The notes beneath the pieces are model-generated. The model did no database searches, was not told where the DNA came from, and saw nothing but the letters and a program-made list of their open reading frames with translations. From Cytophagales bacterium (GTDB lineage: Bacteria > Bacteroidota > Bacteroidia > Cytophagales > Cyclobacteriaceae): DNA of 33,448 bases. The stretch is taken from assembly GCA_022360875.1 (NCBI GenBank), contig JAKSBZ010000145.1:1-33448 (forward strand), read 5' to 3'. How positions within the stretch are numbered: position 1 is the first letter of the stretch; each line of letters starts with the position of its first letter. Positions 17,791-26,000 of the stretch are shown here, in pieces. Position numbers and translations under genes: made by a program.

Positions 17791-18483
17791 ATGAGACTTC
17801 TATTTACCGTTTTGTGCCTGTGCACATATTTCGGCAGCTTGTTCGGCCAAGTCCAGCAAGAAGATTCCCGGAAAGAACAGATAAAAACTCGGCTTGTTGA
17901 GCTGGCTCTAAAACGGGTTCCGGCACTTCAAATTGCAAAGCTGGATGTTAAAGTCCTTGAAAAAGAGCAGATGATTACCAAGGTTTCCTGGCTGTCCAAT
18001 GTAACCCTGAGAGCCAATTTTAATGAATATAATTTGGGAATAAAGGAATATGATAGAGATATCAATTTCTTTACACCGCCTAATTATAACGTTACATTCG
18101 GGTTGCGTTTGGGGGAACTTTTTGAAAAGCCTGCCGAGAATAAAATTGCCAGAAACAAGGCAATAGCCGCCAAGCTTAAAAGCGATGAAGTCCGATCGGA
18201 TATTAAAGTAAAAGTGCTGAGTTTGTACGAGGATTATTTGTTGGCAAGAGAGATACTTGGCATTCAGACGTTGATGACTGATGATTTTCATTTGCGCTTT
18301 ACGGTGCAGGAGAATAAGTATAAAAACGGTGAGGTCACGCTAAATGAATATAAGGCGGCTTTTCTGGAATACAATCAGAGCAAGATGAAGAAAGCAAGTG
18401 CTGAGGCAAATATGCAGAAAGCAAAGATTGCTTTGGAAACCTATGTAGGGATATCGATTGATGAATTGGAAAACTCGCTGTAG
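17791..18483 (+). CDS. half-length TolC-like outer membrane export protein
   Basis: This 230-residue protein has a signal peptide (about residues 1-20, ending GSLFGQ) and then features of the outer-membrane efflux (OEP/TolC) family: a helical start with ALKRVPALQIAKLDVKVLEKE, a beta segment (LRANFNEYNLG ... NYNVTFGLRLG) and long charged helices with KYKNGEVTLNEYKAAFLEYN, which is the classic KYxxGxxxxxxYxxA pattern. Usual TolC proteins are about 420-480 residues with two such repeats; only one repeat is present and the stop is followed immediately by the next gene, so the short form seems natural rather than broken. It may assemble as more than three subunits or serve as a periplasmic partner for the Wzz protein (inference). 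Confidence 0.72.
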   Translation: MRLLFTVLCLCTYFGSLFGQVQQEDSRKEQIKTRLVELALKRVPALQIAKLDVKVLEKEQMITKVSWLSNVTLRANFNEYNLGIKEYDRDINFFTPPNYNVTFGLRLGELFEKPAENKIARNKAIAAKLKSDEVRSDIKVKVLSLYEDYLLAREILGIQTLMTDDFHLRFTVQENKYKNGEVTLNEYKAAFLEYNQSKMKKASAEANMQKAKIALETYVGISIDELENSL

Positions 18484-18484
18484 T

Positions 18485-19654
18485 ATGCTTGAGACACTTA
18501 TATGGACATTTTTTTTATTGGTGTTCTACACTTACATAGGCTATGGGATTCTTCTTTGGATTCTGAAAACCGGGAAACAGATTTTTTCTAAAAGAAAATC
18601 GTATGATCTGAAAGAATTGCCCAAGGTGTCTTTTGTAGTGGCGGCATACAATGAGGAAGACTGTATTCTCGATAAAATCAGAAACACATTTTTATTGGAT
18701 TATCCGAAAGAAAAACTGCAGCTTGTGTTTGTTTCGGATGGATCCACCGACAGGACTCCTGAGCTGATCAGGCAGTTTCCCGAAATAAATCATTTGCATG
18801 TTGATGAGCGGGGGGGGAAGATTGCCGCTATTCATAGAGCAATGAAAATAGTGACGGCTCCAATTGTTGTTTTTTCGGACGCCAACACAAGTTTGAATAA
18901 AGATGCAATTCTGAAGATTGCCTGGCATTATGCTGATCCGATGGTAGGTGCAGTAGCTGGAGAGAAGCGTGTGCAGTCCGCCGCAGATGCAAATGCTGCC
19001 TCGTCTGAGGGTTTTTATTGGAAGTATGAATCAACATTGAAACAGTGGGATTCGGAGTTGCATTCGGTGGTTGGCGCGGCGGGAGAACTGTTCTCTGTCA
19101 GGACAGAACTTTACGAACAAGTTCCTGCCAATGCGATTCTCGATGATTTCATGATTTCGTTGAATGTGGCTCGGAAAGGGTATGTGGTCCGTTATGCGCC
19201 TGAGGCCTATGCTGTTGAGAGTTCCTCACTGAATGCACGGGAGGAATATAAGCGCAAAGTGCGCATTGCTTCGGGAGGAATCCAATCGATAGTCTGGCTC
19301 AGCGATTTGCTGAATCCGTTTAGGTATGGAACGCTTAGTTTTCAGTATGTATCGCACCGGGTGCTGAGATGGACAATTACCCCTTTTGCGCTGATTTGTC
19401 TGTATGTTTTGTCGGCCTATTTTGTTAGCAGTCAAGACTCTGTGCATTGGGTGTATACTACTCTGTTTTACGGTCAGTCCATATTTTATTTATTTGCATT
19501 GATAGGCGGTATACTTCAGGACTTTTCACTTAGATTTAAAGTTTTTTTTATTCCTTATTACTTTGTAATGATGAATTTCTCTGTTTTTTCCGGTATAGTA
19601 AGGTATCTGAGCGGGGCGCAGTCGGTGTTGTGGGAGAAGGCCAAAAGAGCCTGA
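18485..19654 (+). CDS. family 2 glycosyltransferase, membrane-bound
   Basis: This 389-residue protein has a short N-terminal span (~5-28), a GT2 domain, and three to four C-terminal spans (from ~290). Motifs are VVAAYNEED, Asp85 in VSDGSTD, the DxN-type motif at 132-134 (FSDAN), GAAGELFSVR, Asp220-Asp221 (ILDDFMIS) and KRKVRIASGG with Arg258/Arg260, where the QxxRW motif would be in processive enzymes. ATG 18485 begins one base after the stop of the TolC-like gene; an in-frame ATG at 18458 would overlap that gene by 26 bases and adds nothing typical. Translational coupling is likely. It probably extends the lipid-linked repeat unit at the inner leaflet. Confidence 0.88.
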   Translation: MLETLIWTFFLLVFYTYIGYGILLWILKTGKQIFSKRKSYDLKELPKVSFVVAAYNEEDCILDKIRNTFLLDYPKEKLQLVFVSDGSTDRTPELIRQFPEINHLHVDERGGKIAAIHRAMKIVTAPIVVFSDANTSLNKDAILKIAWHYADPMVGAVAGEKRVQSAADANAASSEGFYWKYESTLKQWDSELHSVVGAAGELFSVRTELYEQVPANAILDDFMISLNVARKGYVVRYAPEAYAVESSSLNAREEYKRKVRIASGGIQSIVWLSDLLNPFRYGTLSFQYVSHRVLRWTITPFALICLYVLSAYFVSSQDSVHWVYTTLFYGQSIFYLFALIGGILQDFSLRFKVFFIPYYFVMMNFSVFSGIVRYLSGAQSVLWEKAKRA

Positions 19655-19691
19655 CATCGGAAATTGTTTTGTTCAACTAATTTTCTTACTG

Positions 19692-21299
19692 ATGTTCACA
19701 AGTCAAGCTAATATTGCTGTAACGGAAAGAATTCGGATTAAAAAGAAATATCGGTATGGGTGGATTGGAGAGGGGCTTTTTATTCTTGCAGCTTGTTCTT
19801 TCCCTTTGTTATTGAAGTTTCCTTACACCATTAACATCTGTTTGTCGTTTGAGGGCGCTTACAGGTTGTATTTGGGGCAAATGCCTTTCAGGGATTTCGG
19901 GCTGCCTATGGGAATGGTGTATTGGTATGTTCCTTACGTTTTTTTTAAGATTTTTGGAGCGTCAATGATGAGTTTGCTTAAAGCTCAGTTCTTTATTAAC
20001 GCTGTGTTTTTATGGACGATACGCTCTATTGTTAAGCCCTATTTTCCTTCGGCAAAAGACAGGCTTATAGTTTTGCTGCTCTTCGCTCTTACTTATACGC
20101 TTCAGAATTTCTGGCCTTGGTACAATAGCTCTACCTTTGTTTATCAGGTAGTTGGCGTTTTTTTTCTTCTGAAATGGATGGACGAGAGCAACCCTTTGAA
20201 GCAAAGAATATGGGTGCTTGTGCTCGCATTGTTTAATGTGCTTTCTTTTTACACAAAACAGGATACGGGAGCATTGGCTATTCTTTCATCTTTTGCTGTG
20301 ATAGTTGCTGGGTGTCTGTTTTATAAAAAATTGTGGCGGTTTCTGTTGCTGTATATAGTTGCAGTATGTGCGGCGATAGTTTTTTATTCGTATTATTATT
20401 GGGAACACGGTTTTTCGTATTGGTTCAATTTAGGCCAGTTTCCTCATTCGCCGAGAATGTCGGTTACCGGTTTGTTAGATCATTTCTTCCAGAAACTGGT
20501 CTTGGAAAAACTTTACGCGGTGGCAATGATTGTCATTGCAGTTGTCCGATTCGGCAGCTGGAAGCACTTTTTGGCTTCCCGGAAAGAATTGACCATGTTT
20601 TTGCTTTGTTTGTATTTTGTACTTCAATCAGTTATAATCGACTACACCAGTCCGATTTCTTATCAGAACCATGCGTATGCCCACGGTTTTTTTTGGCTGT
20701 ATGTGTTTTATTCCACAAGACGCTATTGGGTTTCTTACAAAAAGTGGGGTTTTGCGTTGTTGCTGGCTGTTGCGGCGAGCAATCCGTTTTGGCGCTATGT
20801 GAAGAAGCTTGTTCCAGGAGGTGAGGTTGAGCATCAGCAGGACCGGCCGGAGGAAAAAATCAGCAGGCAATGGGTGCTTTCCAGTTTGCCTACGATGATG
20901 AATATGAGGATTCCGTTAGATACGCAGCGGGGCATTGAGCGGCTCAAGAGGTCTGAAGTGGTTAAGAGAGGACTTGACAAAGTATTGAATATGACAGAGC
21001 TGACTCCTTTGGCCGCAGAACTGGGTTATATTCCAGACACACAGCAGCCGCTATGGTACCATGTGGGCGTAAGTATTTTTGATAAGGAAATTGCAGAGTT
21101 GGCAAAAAGGATAAAGGTGAACCGTTACGATCTTGTGCTATATCAGCATATTCCTATGCTTTCAGATTTTTATCCGAGCGAGCTCCGGAAAGTGCTCAAA
21201 GAAGAATATCGGTTAATAGACACTTTTCAGGCGCCTCGGCCGGTCAACTATGGGGGGGAGTCATATATTGAAGTTTTTGTAAGAAAGTCTGGCCAATGA
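19692..21299 (+). CDS. GT-C-like polytopic membrane glycosyltransferase
   Basis: This 535-residue protein has about ten to twelve membrane spans after a basic N-terminus. Following the first span is SFEGAYRLYLGQMPFRDFGLPMG, a pattern seen in the GT-C/PMT-like family (usually DEGYYLYxGxxxLxGxxPYRDF) in the first outer loop. The first catalytic acid is represented by Glu in FEGA and the second by Asp in RDFG. The last ~150 residues are soluble. It should use a polyprenyl-phosphate sugar on the outer side of the membrane. The stop overlaps the start of the flippase gene, so the two are co-translated. It differs in sequence from the other GT-C-like gene at 8546, so the locus has two distinct enzymes of this kind. 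Confidence 0.75.
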   Translation: MFTSQANIAVTERIRIKKKYRYGWIGEGLFILAACSFPLLLKFPYTINICLSFEGAYRLYLGQMPFRDFGLPMGMVYWYVPYVFFKIFGASMMSLLKAQFFINAVFLWTIRSIVKPYFPSAKDRLIVLLLFALTYTLQNFWPWYNSSTFVYQVVGVFFLLKWMDESNPLKQRIWVLVLALFNVLSFYTKQDTGALAILSSFAVIVAGCLFYKKLWRFLLLYIVAVCAAIVFYSYYYWEHGFSYWFNLGQFPHSPRMSVTGLLDHFFQKLVLEKLYAVAMIVIAVVRFGSWKHFLASRKELTMFLLCLYFVLQSVIIDYTSPISYQNHAYAHGFFWLYVFYSTRRYWVSYKKWGFALLLAVAASNPFWRYVKKLVPGGEVEHQQDRPEEKISRQWVLSSLPTMMNMRIPLDTQRGIERLKRSEVVKRGLDKVLNMTELTPLAAELGYIPDTQQPLWYHVGVSIFDKEIAELAKRIKVNRYDLVLYQHIPMLSDFYPSELRKVLKEEYRLIDTFQAPRPVNYGGESYIEVFVRKSGQ

Positions 21300-22783
21300 T
21301 GGATTTGAAGAGAGAAGCAATAAAAGGGGTGAAATGGACCGGGTTGACGAGTAGCGTAACCTCGGTTGGGAAGTTGATGAAAATTTATGTGCTGAATCTC
21401 TATTTGGAAAGCACGGAGTTTGGCTTGATGGCCGTGATGACAACCATTATTTATTTCTTGCTGCCGCTTTTTGATTTGGGGCTTTCTTCGGCCATAATTC
21501 ACAGGCAGCGCATTAACCAGACTGAGTATAGCAGCTTGTTTTGGCTCAATGCAATAATGGGAATTTCAATTTATGCAGTGCTGTGGTTTTTGAGTCCATG
21601 GATTGGCGAGCTTTACAATGAGCCGAGAATCGGTAAGCTGATTCCGCTTGTGGGCATAGTAATATTGCTTGGAGCTTTCAGCACGCAGCATAAAACCTAC
21701 TTAGTCAAAGAGCTGAAGTTCAGGCTGCTTTCGCTAACGCAGAATGTTGCAGACCTGGCTTCTCTTGGTTTGGCAGTTCTGCTTGTAATGAATGAATACG
21801 GAGTGTTTGCGCTGATCTATTCTGTGCTGGTGCGCGAACTTATATGTTCAGTAGTTTTCTTTATCAATGGAAATCGGCTGCAGCCGATTAAGCTGATATT
21901 CAGCTGGAAAAGTCTTTATCCGTTTTTGAAAATCGGTTTGCCGAAATTCGGGAGCATGGTGCTCATACAAGCAAAGAAAAGTTTGGACAATCTGATAATC
22001 GGCTACGTGATAGGAGTGGAGACACTGGGAGTTTATTATTTAGCCAAAGAATTTGTTTCCAAACCTTATGAGATTATTAATCCCATCATTATGAAGGTCG
22101 GAGAGCCAATTTTGTCCAAAACCCAGGACGATTTGCGTCGGATGAAAAGAGTGTTTATGAAAATCATGGAAGCGGTTATAGAGGTAAAACTGCCGGTTTA
22201 TGTACTGACATTCGTGCTTGCGGAGGAATTTGCTGTTTTTCTGTACAGCGGAAAAATGCAGATGGTTCCTCTGGTAAGGATTCTGTGTGTGCACATGGCT
22301 TTTTTTTCGTTTCTGAATCCAAATGGCGCCTTGTATATTGCCAAAGGCCGAACAGACATTGAGCTCAGGTGGAACATCGGCGCCTCTGCTCTTTTCATTC
22401 CGGTTATTTTCGCCGCCGCGCAGTTTGGGCTCGAAAGTCTGGCTTTTGCTATCTCTGCTTTTACTATGTTTCTTTTCTTTTGGACATGGAAATATATTGT
22501 GGGTAAATTATGCGGAGCCTCTTTCCACGATTTGTTTTCTGTTTTTCTGCGTCCATTGTTGTTTTTGCTGGTTGTGGGTATTCCGGCTTTTTTTCTGAAA
22601 GAATCAGTTGTTTCTTCGTCTCTTCCAATTCAATCCTTAAGTGTATTGAGGGTAGCGGCGGTTTCGGGAATAGTTGGAGTTTTTTACGTGTTGTTCTTGT
22701 TTCGCTACAGTGCAGTTTTTCGGGAATTTTTGGAAGGGACTGTTGCAGGCAAGTTGAGAAAAATTGCGTTGAGGTTAAAATAA
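21296..22783 (+). CDS. Wzx-type polysaccharide flippase (MOP superfamily)
   Basis: This 495-residue protein has about fourteen hydrophobic segments and the N-terminal family pattern (AIKGVKWTGLTSSVTSVGKL, then EFGLMAVMTTIIYFLLPLFDLGLSSAIIHR). This is the WzxC/TagF-like branch of the MOP superfamily that flips undecaprenyl-linked repeat units from the inner to the outer leaflet. Other marks are LYNEPRIGKLIPLV and a central PKFGSMVLIQAKKSLDNLIIG segment. The start codon overlaps the end of the preceding gene (ATGATG over TGA). It is the last gene of the synthesis operon; 294 bases without a gene follow before the second giant secreted protein. The family is secure; substrate specificity cannot be predicted. 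Confidence 0.92.
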   Translation: MMDLKREAIKGVKWTGLTSSVTSVGKLMKIYVLNLYLESTEFGLMAVMTTIIYFLLPLFDLGLSSAIIHRQRINQTEYSSLFWLNAIMGISIYAVLWFLSPWIGELYNEPRIGKLIPLVGIVILLGAFSTQHKTYLVKELKFRLLSLTQNVADLASLGLAVLLVMNEYGVFALIYSVLVRELICSVVFFINGNRLQPIKLIFSWKSLYPFLKIGLPKFGSMVLIQAKKSLDNLIIGYVIGVETLGVYYLAKEFVSKPYEIINPIIMKVGEPILSKTQDDLRRMKRVFMKIMEAVIEVKLPVYVLTFVLAEEFAVFLYSGKMQMVPLVRILCVHMAFFSFLNPNGALYIAKGRTDIELRWNIGASALFIPVIFAAAQFGLESLAFAISAFTMFLFFWTWKYIVGKLCGASFHDLFSVFLRPLLFLLVVGIPAFFLKESVVSSSLPIQSLSVLRVAAVSGIVGVFYVLFLFRYSAVFREFLEGTVAGKLRKIALRLK

Positions 22784-23077
22784 ACTGGAGCAATCAGACT
22801 GGTAGAATATTTCATTTTTAGAGGTTTCAAAAATCGATATGTGTTGCTGAAAACTGCGTGTAAATATATTTTTTACAAAATTATTTCTGAATAGAAAAAA
22901 CTGAAAAATTGGAGGGGGAGTGTGTCTAGTGCTGAAGTTATTTCTTTAGAGCTGTATCTCGAGTTAGTGGGATGAGTTTCGCAATGGCTTGTCTGTCCCG
23001 AACCAAAGGGAAGTCAACTTGTTACACATATGAATTTATCGTCATGAATTCATTAGTAGCAATTAAACTTTAACATT
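22784..23077. other. non-coding spacer before the second giant secreted protein
   Basis: About 290 bases without a plausible gene. I see AT-rich sequence, a segment GAAAAAACTGAAAAATT that faintly recalls the end of the intergenic repeat core, and a 10-bp palindrome ATGAATTCAT about 35 bases before the next start. No clear terminator for the flippase gene is visible, so read-through into the next gene is possible. A promoter could lie here, but I could not identify one with confidence. Confidence 0.4.
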
Positions 23078-26000
23078 ATGAAACATGAGAACAGCAGAAC
23101 TTGGCAAGCTCAGTTTCCTTTGCCCCGAAGTTTGGGCAATTATTGGCAAACTGGGTTGTTGATTGCGTTTTTGCTTTTGGCAAGTCAAGTAGCATTTACC
23201 CAGCATTGGGAACAGGATTTTCCAAAAATCAGAAATGGTGCAACTGGAATCTATGCAGACCTGAAGGTAAAGAATGAAGGCAAGGTTTACTATGTTGTTT
23301 ACAACAGTCAGCCTCCATCCAATAGCGCCGCTGATGTGAAGGCTGCAGCGCTTTCGAATGGAGGCGGAGCAATTGTTCGGAAAGGTTCAGTTGAACTAAG
23401 CGGTTCGGATTTGGAGAAGAGAATCCGTGAAAAAGGTTTGTCATCTAATGCTGATTATTGGCTGCAGATTGCTTTTGAGTCGAAGGCGGGAGAACTGTCG
23501 CCTCAGATTAGCCAGAAAAAGATGCGCCTTTTTGTCCGGCAGGGAGAATACAGTTACCAGTCAGATCCGAGTAAAGGAGATGGTAAGGAAAGAGGCTATC
23601 TTTTGTATTTTCCGGAAGAGTATTACGAGAATCCTGAGCAGGATTTCCCTATGCTGATTGTTCTGCACGGGCAAGGTGAAAGCGGAATAAAGCAGTATTG
23701 GAAGCTTCGGAGACACGGCCCCGCGAAACTGATTGAACAGGACTGGGAATTTCCGTTTATTGTTGCCACGCCGCAGGCGTATTATACTTGGTGGAATGTT
23801 TCGGTAGTCAACGAATTCTACGACCGAATGGTGCAGAGTCACCGGGTGGATAATCAGCGAGTGTACATGACCGGGTTCAGCGCTGGCGGAATGGGAACGA
23901 CTACTTATGTTATTTGCTATCCGGAAAAAATCGCAGCCTGTGTGCCGATTTACGCTGGAGCCGGCCCGTTTGATGCATGTAAGATGCGGAACGTGCCGAC
24001 ATGGGTTGTATATAACAACAGGGACTTTTTAGCGGGTGGAACAGAGAGATTTATCGATACGCTAAAAGCGTGTAATCCGACGGCTCCGGTTAAGGTAACT
24101 GCTTTTGATTCCGGAGGTCATGACGCCTGGTCGAAAACCTACAATAAATCCGGCGGCATCGATATTTATGCCTGGATGATGCAGTTTAATTCAGACAACG
24201 GTAACGGATCGAATGAGATTTTGGCTTCGGACATTCAGAGCGCTTCAGTAAATCCCGATGAACTTTCGGTAGGTGAAAGCAGAGAGCTGAGTCTTGTAGT
24301 TCAGCTGGACAACCCGCTTGCCGAAGGACAGCAGCTTGTTGCTGATTTCAGTTCATTGGATGGAAGCGCAGAAACCCAGCTGACACAGGTGTCGGGGGCG
24401 CAATACCGTATACAGAAGATAATAAGCGCATTGGAAGCAGGAGCTAAGACGGTTACTGTAAAGCTCGAAACGGAAGGACAGCAGACAGACGTGTTTACAG
24501 TCAGCGTTCAGGTTAAGCTTACGGCAAAAAGGCAGCAGGAGTTGGTATTTTATCCTACCGACGGCAAGGCAAGGGGTTATTTAGCCTACCTGCCAAGCAG
24601 TTATTCAACGAGCGCTGAAAACAAGTCGAGCTTGTTGATTTATCTGGGAAGCCAGGAAGAACGCGGTCATCTCGACTACGGGAAATTGCTTGGCGTTGGG
24701 CCTGCGAAGCATATCGAGGAAGGACATGATTTTCCTATGGCAGTATTTTCCGTGCAGAATTACCAGTATTCAGGAGGCTGGACCAGGTCGGTTATCGGGG
24801 AATTTGTTGATTTTGCGTTACAGAATTATAACATCGCTCCGGACCAGGTCTTCCTGACTGGATCGAAAAGCGCGGCGGTTAATGCGTTTCTTTATGCGCT
24901 TGAGAACCCAAATAAAATACGCGGCGTGGTTCCTATTTCAACGAATTGGTATGTGTCTGACCACAACTGTGCGATGAGTGACGTGGGAGTTTGGTTTTTC
25001 CACAACCGGAACGATCCTTCAAGCTCTTCTTCCTCAATTCAGGGTTCGGTGGACCAAATGAATAAATGTGAGCGCGAGCAGCCGGCTAAGATAACGATTT
25101 ATGAGGGATCAGGCCGTGATGCTTGGACAGAAGCTTACCGTCCGAAAACAACGGGTGATATTTATTCCTGGATAGCAGAGTTTGGCAACAACGGCGGGTC
25201 AACTATGCCAACCGTGGATCAAATTTCGTTTAGCCCGGAAAGCTTAATGGAAGGAATGGCTTATGACTTCCAGATTAGCTTGCAGGTAACGGATCCTGAT
25301 GAAATGCTTTCTAAGGTAAGTACGGACTTAAGTGCCGTTGGAGGCGCATCTGAGGCTGTTTTTACAAAGCAATCTCAAGAAGGAATGTACACGCTGAATG
25401 CGCAGCTGCAGGTGAATTCCGGAATGGAAGGAACTAAAGTGCTGGTCATCAAAGGATATGCTGAGTCCGGAAATGAAGTACTGAGCGGAACGAAAAGCAT
25501 TGTCGTTGAAAGCGACGTTCAGATACAATTCCAAGCATCGGCGAGCGCGCTGCCTGGAGCTGTTCAGGTTAGCACAGCTTCAAGCGCACCCGGCGACATG
25601 TATTATATAGTATCTGAGCAGGACTTAGGAGAACTGACTTCTGAGCAGGTGAAAGAAAAAGCGGAAAACGAAGAAGGTATGGTTTCCGGAAGCATGCCTT
25701 TGGATCAGGGAAGCCAGTCATTTTTGCTTAAAGGAATTTTGGGCAACCGCATGGTGTATGTTTATGCGACGCTTGAAAGCGGCGGACAGTTAGTTTCAAA
25801 TGACATGGTTCTGAAAGCCCAGCTTCAGATTCCGTACAGGCAGAGCAGGGAGTCATTCCAGTCGGATCCATCGGATGGAGACGGAAAGCTTCACGGATAT
25901 TTGCTGTATAAACCGGTGGAATATATAATGGATGACAGCAATAAGTTTCCTTTGATGATTGTTCTGGGAGACATGGGAACCCGGGGTAACCTGGATTATT

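Noticed and set aside
20333..20824. 163-codon frame inside the second GT-C-like gene
   Set aside because: Overlaps a well supported membrane protein gene in another frame; Cys- and Phe-rich composition typical of a shadow frame.
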